Assembly (NCBI GenBank): GCA_002728725.1
Contig: PBVS01000096.1
Span: 1-10,117 of the forward strand
From: Woeseiaceae bacterium
GTDB taxonomy: Bacteria; Pseudomonadota; Gammaproteobacteria; Steroidobacterales; Woeseiaceae
DNA length: 10,117 bases
Reading direction: 5' to 3'
Below, piece by piece: positions 1 to 5,969 of this stretch. How positions within the stretch are numbered: the stretch's first letter is position 1; the number at the start of each line of letters is the position of its first letter. The notes under the pieces are model-generated. The model was not told where the DNA came from and made no database searches. It worked only from the letters and a program-made list of their open reading frames with translations. The position numbers were made by a program, and so were the translations under genes.

Positions 1-13
1 ATAGGGTAATAAA

Positions 14-98
<85 letters not shown>

Positions 99-112
99 AG
101 GTTGAGTTTGTT

Positions 113-140
113 ATTATCAACTTAGAAATTTCATAGTCAA
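113..140 (-). promoter_or_regulatory. Sigma-70-type promoter for tRNA-Tyr
   Basis: On the minus strand there is a -35 box TTGACT (140-135) and a -10 box GATAAT (118-113) separated by 16 bp, each matching five of six consensus positions. Transcription would begin near 106, about 8 nt ahead of the mature tRNA 5' end at 98. This is the best promoter match in the window, as expected for a stable RNA gene. Confidence 0.75.
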
Positions 141-146
141 TACATA

Positions 147-152
147 TATAAT
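147..152 (+). promoter_or_regulatory. Candidate -10 box for msrA
   Basis: A perfect TATAAT lies 11 nt before the msrA ATG at 164. No convincing -35 box is found 16-18 bp upstream. If used, transcription would start around 159, giving a leader of only about 5 nt and excluding the TTG at 158 as a start codon. In AT-rich DNA such a hexamer also arises by chance. Confidence 0.4.
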
Positions 153-163
153 TCATATTGAAA

Positions 164-721
164 ATGATTCATTTTGTTAATAAAAGAAGTCTATTCGATG
201 ACTATCCTAACAATTCGCAGGAAATAATTCTTGGAGCTGGTTGTTTCTGGGGTGTTGAAAGAGTTTTTTGGCAACTAGATGGCGTTTGGGTTACTTATGC
301 TTCTTATTCAGGAGGAAGAAGACCAGATCCTACATATGAACAAGTATGTACCGGAGTTACAGGGCATGCTGAAACTATCAATGTAATATATGACAATGAA
401 ATAATAACAACCAAAGAAATTCTAAAAATTTTCTGGGAATGTCATGATCCTACTCAAGGCATGAAACAAGGCAATGATATAGGCGAACAATATAGGTCGG
501 TAATATATTGCACTAATAATGAACAGCTTGAATTAACAAATATGACAAAGAAACTATATGAGAAAGTTTTAGTAGACCGAGGGCATACAGCAATAACAAC
601 TGAAATCAATATTAATCAATCAAGTTATCCTGCAGAAGAATACCATCAACAATACTTAGCTAAAAATCCAGATGGTTATTGTGGAATTAAAGGCACTGGT
701 TGTGCTCTTCCTCCATTGTAA
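164..721 (+). CDS. msrA: Peptide methionine-S-sulfoxide reductase MsrA
   Basis: This enzyme reduces the S epimer of methionine sulfoxide in proteins and free methionine, repairing oxidative damage in the cytoplasm. The 185-residue protein carries the family signature GCFWG with catalytic Cys27, then a Y-x-x-V-C-x-G-x-T-G-H-A-E block around residues 58-70, and QGNDIGEQYRS around residues 102-112. Resolving cysteines appear in the C-terminal GYCGIKGTGC (Cys173 and Cys180), the arrangement of three-cysteine MsrA enzymes recycled by thioredoxin. I chose the ATG at 164. A TTG at 158 would add two residues but lies at or before the likely transcription start. No Shine-Dalgarno sequence is visible. 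The gene stands alone between two tRNA genes, and its stop codon overlaps the candidate tRNA-Thr -35 box. Confidence 0.95.
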   Translation: MIHFVNKRSLFDDYPNNSQEIILGAGCFWGVERVFWQLDGVWVTYASYSGGRRPDPTYEQVCTGVTGHAETINVIYDNEIITTKEILKIFWECHDPTQGMKQGNDIGEQYRSVIYCTNNEQLELTNMTKKLYEKVLVDRGHTAITTEININQSSYPAEEYHQQYLAKNPDGYCGIKGTGCALPPL

Positions 722-745
722 CTAACTAGGTTTATAGTGTAGAAT
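716..745 (+). promoter_or_regulatory. Candidate promoter for tRNA-Thr
   Basis: A -35 box TTGTAA (716-721, four of six consensus positions) and a -10 box TAGAAT (740-745, five of six) are separated by 18 bp. Transcription would start near 752, just ahead of the mature tRNA at 756. The -35 box includes the msrA stop codon. Another TATA-like hexamer at 733-738 lacks a well-spaced -35 box. Confidence 0.5.
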
Positions 746-755
746 TTTCGCTCAG

Positions 756-831
756 GCCACCTTAGCTCAGCTGGTAGAGCAACTGATTTGTAATCAGTAG
801 GTCGTCAGTTCGATCCTGACAGGTGGCTCCA
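756..831 (+). tRNA. tRNA-Thr (anticodon UGU), CCA encoded
   Basis: The full cloverleaf can be folded by eye. The acceptor GCCACCT pairs with AGGTGGC, followed by discriminator T and an encoded CCA at 829-831. The D arm is GCTC...GAGC. The anticodon stem-loop ACTGA-TTTGTAA-TCAGT places TGT at 789-791, which are tRNA positions 34-36. The T arm is GTCAG-TTCGATC-CTGAC. The 76-nt length is standard. The anticodon is that of E. coli thrU, which normally sits immediately before the tRNA-Tyr gene. Here msrA separates them and they point in opposite directions. No terminator hairpin follows before the small minus-strand gene that ends at 843. Confidence 0.97.
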
Positions 832-842
832 TTCTTTCCTAT

Positions 843-1010
843 TTAAACGATATATTTGGTTCGAGATTTTTCTGCGGTATGTGTAATTCCACTTTTTGTC
901 TTATAAGGTTTTTGTTTAATGCCTTTAGTTCCTTCTTTTATAAAAAGAAACATGCACATTGCAAATATTGATAAAAAGCCAACTAAAGCGATAATTACAT
1001 ATTGAATCAT
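843..1010 (-). CDS. Small hypothetical single-span membrane protein (55 aa)
   Basis: I do not recognise the family. A complete frame runs from ATG at 1010 to TAA at 843-845. It encodes a hydrophobic N-terminal segment (residues 3-24, rich in Ile, Val, Leu and Phe, with Gly, Cys and Met) followed by a polar, basic tail of about 30 residues with many Lys, Thr and Arg. This suggests one membrane span with the basic tail in the cytoplasm. It exactly fills the otherwise empty stretch between tRNA-Thr and the amidotransferase gene. A -10-like TAGAAT (1025-1020) lies 9 nt upstream of the ATG; no Shine-Dalgarno sequence is seen. It is convergent with tRNA-Thr and divergent from the amidotransferase. 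It could still be a chance open frame. Confidence 0.5.
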   Translation of the reverse strand: MIQYVIIALVGFLSIFAMCMFLFIKEGTKGIKQKPYKTKSGITHTAEKSRTKYIV

Positions 1011-1017
1011 GGGGAGA

Positions 1018-1046
1018 TAATTCTACACTAACTTAAACTAGAATTA
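1018..1046. promoter_or_regulatory. 8-bp inverted repeat with divergent -10-like boxes
   Basis: TAATTCTA (1018-1025) and its exact reverse complement TAGAATTA (1039-1046) are separated by 13 bp, near the middle of the 55-bp gap between the small membrane protein and the amidotransferase. Each arm contains a TAGAAT hexamer oriented outward, so the arms can act as -10 boxes for the two divergent genes. No good -35 box was found for either. The repeat may instead be an operator, or simply AT-rich coincidence. Confidence 0.4.
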
Positions 1047-1065
1047 AATTGCCAAAACAACACAT

Positions 1066-1794
1066 ATGCAAAGAAAAGATATAAAAATTTTATTACTCCA
1101 GATTAGAGATGATCAGAAAGTAAGAAGAGAAGAACTTGAAAGTTTTGCTAAATATAGTCAGCTAGAAATAGAGCAAATCGATGTATTGAATGTTTTTGAT
1201 ACTCCGCATTTTCAATCTGAAGTTTTAAATGGATACGATGCTCTTTATGTTGGCGGAGCCAGTGAAGCTAATGTACTTAAACCTGAAAAATATCTTTTTA
1301 TCAATGATTGCATTGAACTAATTAAGTCTGCAGCAGAGATAGAATTACCTACTTTTGCATCATGTTTTGGTTTTCAATTAGCAATACTTGCTTTTGGAGG
1401 TAAAGTTCTTAGCAAAAATAAGGATTACGAAATGGGGAGCATACCCATAAAACTTACAAATCTTGCTGAGATAGATCCTGTTTTTAAAGGGGTCAAAGAT
1501 GGGTTTCCTGCTCTTTCTATTCACAGACAATATTCAATTAATTTGCCTAAAAACTTAGATCTATTGGCATATACAGAACAATGTTTGCATAGTTTTAAAT
1601 TAAGAGATAAACCATTATGGGCATTTCAGTTTCATCCAGAAGTAGATAAGGCAACTGTTTTCAAAAGATTAGCTATATACAAAAAGGAATATACTGAAAG
1701 TGAAGAACAGTTTCAGCAAGTATTAGATTCCCTAGTTGAGACACCAGAATCGCATAACCTAATGTTGAATTTTGTTAATAGAGTCTTGCTTTAA
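1066..1794 (+). CDS. Class I glutamine amidotransferase (GMP synthase-like), substrate unknown
   Basis: The 242-residue protein has the fold signature of stand-alone class I glutamine amidotransferases, which take ammonia from glutamine or cleave related gamma-glutamyl bonds. The nucleophile region is FASCFGFQ with Cys100, and the catalytic pair is His190 and Glu192 in FQFHPEVD. An oxyanion-side YVGGAS lies at residues 61-66 and IHRQYS at 152-157, both typical of the GMP synthase glutaminase-like group. There is no ATP-pyrophosphatase domain, so this is not GuaA. The elbow reads A-S-C-F-G rather than the usual G-x-C-x-G. A helical tail of about 50 residues follows the catalytic pair. No neighbouring partner subunit indicates the acceptor. 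The ATG at 1066 has no Shine-Dalgarno sequence. The stop codon shares bases with the convergent M20 gene. Confidence 0.85.
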   Translation: MQRKDIKILLLQIRDDQKVRREELESFAKYSQLEIEQIDVLNVFDTPHFQSEVLNGYDALYVGGASEANVLKPEKYLFINDCIELIKSAAEIELPTFASCFGFQLAILAFGGKVLSKNKDYEMGSIPIKLTNLAEIDPVFKGVKDGFPALSIHRQYSINLPKNLDLLAYTEQCLHSFKLRDKPLWAFQFHPEVDKATVFKRLAIYKKEYTESEEQFQQVLDSLVETPESHNLMLNFVNRVLL

Positions 1795-3104
1795 GAGTTT
1801 GGGTAATCAAGAACTAAGTAAACCATTGCTTTGACACCCTCATCTAATGCGGAATCATCAACATAAAAATATGGGGAATGATTTCCAGCAATATTGGTTC
1901 TCTCTCCAAAATTTGCTGATTCTAATCCTTCACCAGGCTTATTAATTCCTAGCCAAAAATATAATCCAGGAATTTCTTGGGAAAAGTAAGAAAAATCTTC
2001 AGCTCCTGTAACTGGTATTTGTGACTCATAAAATTTACCTGGAGATGCTGCCATTAAAGAACCTTTCATTTTTTCTACAAGGTCTGGGTTATTGACTGTC
2101 ACTGGATAAAATCCGCCAACATCAAACTCAACTGTTATCTTTGTTCCGGTTCCCAAAGCTACTCCTTTTGCAATTTGCTCTATTTCAGAATATATTTCTT
2201 TCCTCAATTCAGGGTCAAATGTCCTTATTGTTCCCATAATTAATGAATCTTCAGGAATAATATTATTTCTAGTTCCAGCTTTAACCATTCCTACAGAAAC
2301 TACTGCTGGATTATTTATTATGTTAATTCTTCTGCTGACTACAGTATTTAAAGCTTCTATTAATTCAGCTGTTGCCATAATAGGATCTATCCCTGACCAA
2401 GGTGTAGAGCCATGAGTTTGAGTCCCTTTAATTTTTATTCTGTAAGCTGATGCAGCTGCCATTGCTGGTCCAGACTTTACTGATAGGACGCCATTTGGAA
2501 TATTTGTTACATGCAAACCAAAAATCACTTCAGGCTTATATTTCTCAAAAATTCCTTCTTCTAGCATCATTTTTGCGCCTCCACCTTCATCTTCAGGTGG
2601 ACCTTCTTCAGCAGGTTGGAAGATTAGCATTACATTTCCTTGTAATTGTTCTTTATTGTTAGCCAAGAATTCAGCTACTCCCATTAATATAGCCACATGT
2701 GCATCATGACCACATGCATGCATTACTCCCACATCATTGCCTAAATATTCTGTTCGTACTTTTGAAGCAAATGGTAGTCCTGTCTTTTCTTCTACAGGCA
2801 AAGCATCCATATCGGCTCTAAGTGCAATTGTTGGTCCAGGTTGACCTCCTCTTATTAACCCAATTAAGCCTGTATAAGCAATGCCACTCTCAACTTCAAT
2901 TCCAAGACTTTCTAAATGAACCTTTATTTTATTTGAAGTTCTAAATTCTCTGTTTCCTAGTTCTGGATATTGATGTATATCATGCCTCCACTCTATGACT
3001 TTTGGCATTAAAGTATCCAAATTAATATCAAGTTTTTCTTTTAGATCATTAGCAGCATTTGTATATAGAGAAATAAGAGCAACTAATATAATGTTTAATC
3101 TCAT
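1791..3104 (-). CDS. Exported M20-family amidohydrolase (M20D, IAA-amino-acid hydrolase/HipO-like)
   Basis: Members of this dinuclear metal hydrolase family cleave N-acyl amino acids, aminoacyl amides or short peptides. The 437-residue protein shows RADMDALPVEE (residues 96-106), HACGHDAH (129-136, metal ligands Cys131 and His133), QPAEEG (163-168, catalytic/metal Glu166-Glu167), FGLHV (His198), a dimerisation lid with THGSTPW (His231), and a C-terminal AGNHSPY (His409). The Cys-for-Asp ligand is characteristic of M20D. Residues 1-17 form a short hydrophobic signal peptide with a likely cut after T-N-A, so the enzyme probably acts in the periplasm; most characterised relatives are cytoplasmic. 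Substrate is unknown. The start lies only 6 nt downstream of a -10-like TATAGT, implying a leaderless message. It is convergent with the amidotransferase and divergent from the DUF1289 gene. Confidence 0.92.
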   Translation of the reverse strand: MRLNIILVALISLYTNAANDLKEKLDINLDTLMPKVIEWRHDIHQYPELGNREFRTSNKIKVHLESLGIEVESGIAYTGLIGLIRGGQPGPTIALRADMDALPVEEKTGLPFASKVRTEYLGNDVGVMHACGHDAHVAILMGVAEFLANNKEQLQGNVMLIFQPAEEGPPEDEGGGAKMMLEEGIFEKYKPEVIFGLHVTNIPNGVLSVKSGPAMAAASAYRIKIKGTQTHGSTPWSGIDPIMATAELIEALNTVVSRRINIINNPAVVSVGMVKAGTRNNIIPEDSLIMGTIRTFDPELRKEIYSEIEQIAKGVALGTGTKITVEFDVGGFYPVTVNNPDLVEKMKGSLMAASPGKFYESQIPVTGAEDFSYFSQEIPGLYFWLGINKPGEGLESANFGERTNIAGNHSPYFYVDDSALDEGVKAMVYLVLDYPNS

Positions 3105-3110
3105 ACCTAA

Positions 3111-3139
3111 ACTATAATACTGTTTGTAATGAGTGAAAA
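3111..3139 (-). promoter_or_regulatory. Candidate promoter for the M20 amidohydrolase
   Basis: On the minus strand, TTTTCA (3139-3134, four of six consensus -35 positions) and TATAGT (3116-3111, five of six -10 positions) are 17 bp apart. Only 6 nt separate the -10 box from the ATG at 3104, so the predicted transcript would begin at or one base before the start codon. The -35 box lies inside the first codons of the divergent DUF1289 gene. Confidence 0.45.
3113..3118 (+). promoter_or_regulatory. Candidate -10 box for the DUF1289-to-secA gene run
   Basis: A perfect TATAAT stands 10 nt before the ATG at 3129, giving a predicted leader of about 4 nt. It overlaps the opposing -10 box of the M20 gene, so RNA polymerase could occupy only one at a time. 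No clear -35 box exists at 3090-3096, inside the M20 coding region. It is the only promoter-like site ahead of the long plus-strand run. Confidence 0.4.
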
Positions 3140-3380
3140 GAAATCTAAACTTGTATCGCCTTGTATATCAATTTGCCAATATCAAAAGGATGGAACCTGT
3201 TTCGGTTGTTTTAGAACTTCAGAGGATAGAAAAAAATGGAAAGACCCAAATACTAGCGATGAATGGAAAGAACAAAATATAACAAATATTCAAAAAAAAA
3301 TGTCGCATATACATAAAAAATCTTGGCGAGAAACTTATAGAAAGAAAATTGAAAAAATAAATAAAAATGAGCCAACTTAG
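3129..3380 (+). CDS. DUF1289 family protein (YdhL-like, cysteine-rich)
   Basis: This 83-residue protein carries the hallmark of the DUF1289 family: S-P-C-I-x-x-C followed by C-x-G-C-x-R-T, here Cys12, Cys16, Cys24 and Cys27 in the first third. The four cysteines probably bind zinc or an iron-sulfur cluster; the family's biochemical role is not established. A conserved W (Trp37) and a second W-K-E block follow, as in relatives. The C-terminal half is unusually lysine-rich and probably helical. It is the first gene of the plus-strand run. Its last 14 bases overlap the start of the VOC gene in another frame, which suggests translational coupling. No Shine-Dalgarno sequence is present. Confidence 0.85.
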   Translation: MSEKKSKLVSPCISICQYQKDGTCFGCFRTSEDRKKWKDPNTSDEWKEQNITNIQKKMSHIHKKSWRETYRKKIEKINKNEPT

Positions 3381-3783
3381 ACCCTTTCATCTTGCAATTC
3401 CAGTGAACTGTTTGAATAAAGCAAGAGATTTCTATGGCTCTAAGCTAGGATTTGAAGAAGGCAGATCTAATGATCTATGGATTGATTATGATTTTTTTGG
3501 ACATCAGCTTGTTTGTCATATAAGTCAAATAAATGAAAGCAAAAGTAATGAAGTTGATGGAAAAGAAGTTCCTATTCCTCACTTTGGCATAATTTTAGAA
3601 TGGAGTGATTTTGATTCATTCAGTACAAAACTTAAGGCCGAAAATATCAATTTTATAATTGAACCTTATCTAAGATTTTCAGGCTTGCCTGGAGAACAAA
3701 AAACTATGTTTTTTAAAGATCCTTTTGGTAATGCATTAGAATTTAAGTCCTTTAAACAAGATTCTGAAATTTTTAACAAATAA
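3367..3783 (+). CDS. VOC superfamily protein (glyoxalase/dioxygenase-like)
   Basis: The 138-residue protein has the paired beta-alpha-beta-beta-beta pattern of the vicinal oxygen chelate superfamily. It opens with RPFHLAIPV, where His8 is a probable metal ligand, followed by A-R-D-F-Y-x-x-x-L-G-F-E at residues 19-30. The second half starts with PHFGIIL (His72) and ends with FFKDPFGNALEFK (residues 115-127, Glu125 as third ligand). These three residues fit the usual metal site, so it is probably an active metalloenzyme. The family includes lactoylglutathione lyases, ring-cleaving dioxygenases and resistance proteins. The residues visible do not decide the substrate, so I give no symbol. It overlaps the DUF1289 gene by 14 bases and ends 7 bases before the RNase R gene. 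Confidence 0.87.
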   Translation: MSQLRPFHLAIPVNCLNKARDFYGSKLGFEEGRSNDLWIDYDFFGHQLVCHISQINESKSNEVDGKEVPIPHFGIILEWSDFDSFSTKLKAENINFIIEPYLRFSGLPGEQKTMFFKDPFGNALEFKSFKQDSEIFNK

Positions 3784-3790
3784 TTTTTGT

Positions 3791-5260
3791 ATGTCTCACA
3801 CAACAATCTCTGATTACCATAGCAAAGCTATTTATGATTATGGTCTTGCTGACATTTGGCCTGAGAAAGTTCTCATTGAATCTAAAGTTATTGAAGATAA
3901 ATTTATTGAGAGCAGTCATGAACTAGAAAAATTTCCGTTCATAACAATAGATGGCGAAGATGCAAAAGATTTTGATGATGCTATTTACTGTTTAGCAACA
4001 AATGATGGATTTCACTTAAAAGTTGCCATTGCAGATGTCTCGCATTATGTAAAGACAGAATCTGCAATCGATAAAGAAGCTTCTAAAAGGACAACTTCAG
4101 TTTATTTTCCACAAAAAGTAGTACCTATGTTGCCAGAGAATTTATCTAATGAATTGTGTTCTCTTAAACCCAATAAAAGAAGACGAGTTCTATGTGTTGA
4201 AATAGATTTTGATAAAGACGGAATAATTAATAAATATCAATTTAAAAGAGGAATAATTAAATCTTCAGCTAGACTTACTTATTCTCAAGTAGAAAAATTC
4301 TATGCAGAAAAATATCAAGATTTGGAAGGCCCTTATGTAGATTCATTAAAATCTAGCTTCCATCTTTGCAAAAAATTATTAGCTCAAAGACAAATAAGAG
4401 GTGCATTAGATTTTGAAATATCTGAACCTGCAATCATTCTAGATAAAGAAAAAAAAATAAAATCTTTACATCAGAGAAGAAGGCTCTTCTCTCATAAGCT
4501 AATTGAAGAATTAATGTTGGCAGCCAATATAGTTGCAGCAGATTTTATTGAAAAGAATTTTGATAATGGAATTTACAGAGTCCATGAAACGCCTGAGTCA
4601 ATCAAAATTGATAGATTAAGTCAAACATTGAAGAGAAGAGGCATTAATTGGCATGGAAATATTGAGGATATAGAAAATTTATCTAACTTTTTAAAAAAGA
4701 TGTCTAGCAGGAAGGATGCCTCTATTTTAAATACATTAGTCTTACAATCCATGCAAAGAGCTGAATATAAAACAAAAAATAAAGGGCATTTTGGACTCAA
4801 ATTTGATAAATATACTCATTTCACTTCTCCTATAAGAAGATATCCAGATTTATTAGTTCATCGAATGATCATATCTATATTGAACAAAGAAAAAATTAAT
4901 GCTGAATCATTAGAAGAGGTTCTTGATTATTGCTCTCAAAAAGAGAAAGACGCTGAGTTTGCATCAAAACAAGTAATACAAAATTTATTATGTGAATATG
5001 TTAAAAATTTCAGAAATAAAAATTTTTCAGGATTCATAACTGGTGTCAAAGATTTTGGGTTATTTGTAGACATTCCAGATCTATTTACTAGCGGTTTATT
5101 GCATGTAAATGATCTGCCAAATGATTTCTATAGATACAATGCTAGGAATCAAACCCTTGATGGAAAAAGAAGAGGTAATAAATTCTCATTAGGTGATGAA
5201 ATTAAGGTTTATATTGGAGATATAAAAGAATTAGAAGGAAAAATTTCACTGTATTATTAG
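3791..5260 (+). CDS. rnr: RNase R-like 3'-5' exoribonuclease, lacking N-terminal cold-shock domains
   Basis: RNase II/R enzymes degrade RNA from the 3' end one nucleotide at a time. The catalytic RNB domain covers about residues 48-400. TIDGEDAKDFDDAIY supplies the four metal-binding aspartates Asp54, Asp60, Asp62 and Asp63. VAIADVSHYV, TSVYFPQKVVPMLP and HFTSPIRRYPDL (343-354) follow as in E. coli RNase R. A single S1 RNA-binding domain (about 411-489) ends the protein. At 489 residues it is far shorter than E. coli RNase R (813) or RNase II (644). The two N-terminal cold-shock domains, the helix-turn-helix region and the basic C-terminal tail are absent. The frame upstream of the ATG is closed by a stop inside the VOC gene, so a longer start is impossible. 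rlmB follows 3 bases later, the same pairing as rnr-rlmB in E. coli. Confidence 0.93.
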   Translation: MSHTTISDYHSKAIYDYGLADIWPEKVLIESKVIEDKFIESSHELEKFPFITIDGEDAKDFDDAIYCLATNDGFHLKVAIADVSHYVKTESAIDKEASKRTTSVYFPQKVVPMLPENLSNELCSLKPNKRRRVLCVEIDFDKDGIINKYQFKRGIIKSSARLTYSQVEKFYAEKYQDLEGPYVDSLKSSFHLCKKLLAQRQIRGALDFEISEPAIILDKEKKIKSLHQRRRLFSHKLIEELMLAANIVAADFIEKNFDNGIYRVHETPESIKIDRLSQTLKRRGINWHGNIEDIENLSNFLKKMSSRKDASILNTLVLQSMQRAEYKTKNKGHFGLKFDKYTHFTSPIRRYPDLLVHRMIISILNKEKINAESLEEVLDYCSQKEKDAEFASKQVIQNLLCEYVKNFRNKNFSGFITGVKDFGLFVDIPDLFTSGLLHVNDLPNDFYRYNARNQTLDGKRRGNKFSLGDEIKVYIGDIKELEGKISLYY

Positions 5261-5263
5261 ATA

Positions 5264-5938
5264 ATGAGCATATTAATAAAAAATATTCATTGCATTAAAG
5301 CTTTAATTAATAGAAAGCCCGAAATGGTTATTGCATTAAAAGCTGACTCAAAAAAAGATAGTGAAGTTATTGCCTTAGCAGAATCCAAAAATATACAAAT
5401 TGAATCAACTATGGGTGGTATTTCTGCTATTTGCAAAGAGCCTCCAATTAAAGATATAAAAGCACAAGGTTATGAGCTTGGTAATATGGTTCTGATAATG
5501 GATGAGATTCAAGATACGAGAAATTTAGGCTCCTGTTTGCGATCTGCTTCATTCTTTGGAGTTAATTCTGTAATTATTCCAAAAAATAATTCAGCTGATT
5601 TTTTAAATCCAGCTGTAGTGGAGACTTCAACTGGAGGTATATATGATTTAGACCTATACAAAGCTACAAATATTGCAACTCTTCAAGAAAATCTAAAGAA
5701 AAATGGCTATTGGATTAGTGGATTTTCTGAGCATGCAGAAATCTCGCTAGAAGAAACTCAATTTACAGAAAAAAACGTTCTAATTCTTGGAAACGAAGAA
5801 AAAGGAATTAGGAAACTTGTAGAAAAAAATTGTGATCAGGTCTTGAAAATTAGCAAGTATGGCCAAACATCATCTCTGAATGTAGCAGTTGCAACATCAA
5901 TAGCGCTTTTTGAAGTTCAAAAAAAACTTCGATATTAA
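5264..5938 (+). CDS. rlmB: 23S rRNA 2'-O-methyltransferase RlmB (SpoU/TrmH family)
   Basis: RlmB methylates the ribose of G2251 in the peptidyl-transferase P loop of 23S rRNA using S-adenosylmethionine. The 224-residue protein has the three SPOUT knot motifs: DTRNLGSCLRSASFFG (residues 84-99, catalytic Arg93), VLILGNEEKGIRKL (172-185) and SSLNVAVATSIALFE (203-217). The N-terminal L30e-like substrate domain is present but short; E. coli RlmB has 243 residues. The first residues retain the N-x-H-x-I-K-A-L pattern that corresponds to G-x-H-A-V in relatives. Its position directly after rnr supports RlmB over TrmH or another SpoU member. The ATG lies 3 bases after the rnr stop without a Shine-Dalgarno sequence, so translation is probably coupled. 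Confidence 0.87.
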   Translation: MSILIKNIHCIKALINRKPEMVIALKADSKKDSEVIALAESKNIQIESTMGGISAICKEPPIKDIKAQGYELGNMVLIMDEIQDTRNLGSCLRSASFFGVNSVIIPKNNSADFLNPAVVETSTGGIYDLDLYKATNIATLQENLKKNGYWISGFSEHAEISLEETQFTEKNVLILGNEEKGIRKLVEKNCDQVLKISKYGQTSSLNVAVATSIALFEVQKKLRY

Positions 5939-5955
5939 AATTAATGTTAATAACT

Positions 5956-5961
5956 TAAAAT
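5956..5961 (+). promoter_or_regulatory. Possible -10 box ahead of lpxC
   Basis: TAAAAT lies in the 31-bp gap between rlmB and lpxC, the widest gap in the plus-strand run, and 8 nt before the lpxC ATG. No suitable -35 box is seen. It may allow separate transcription of lpxC-secA, but chance is a serious alternative in such AT-rich sequence. Confidence 0.25.
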
Positions 5962-5969
5962 ACAAACTC

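Noticed and set aside
158..163. TTG start that would extend MsrA by two residues
   Set aside because: The ATG at 164 is the stronger start, and the TTG sits at or before the transcription start predicted from the TATAAT at 147-152.
832..860. Terminator after tRNA-Thr
   Set aside because: No stable GC stem followed by a T run is visible; the small T-rich tracts are not preceded by a hairpin.
2450..2662. 70-codon plus-strand frame inside the M20 gene
   Set aside because: It lies wholly opposite conserved M20 catalytic motifs and has a Leu/His/Gln-rich shadow composition.
5910..5969. TTG start giving LpxC 20 extra N-terminal residues
   Set aside because: It overlaps rlmB and adds a Lys/Asn-rich stretch absent from the family; the ATG at 5970 gives 304 residues aligned with E. 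coli LpxC.
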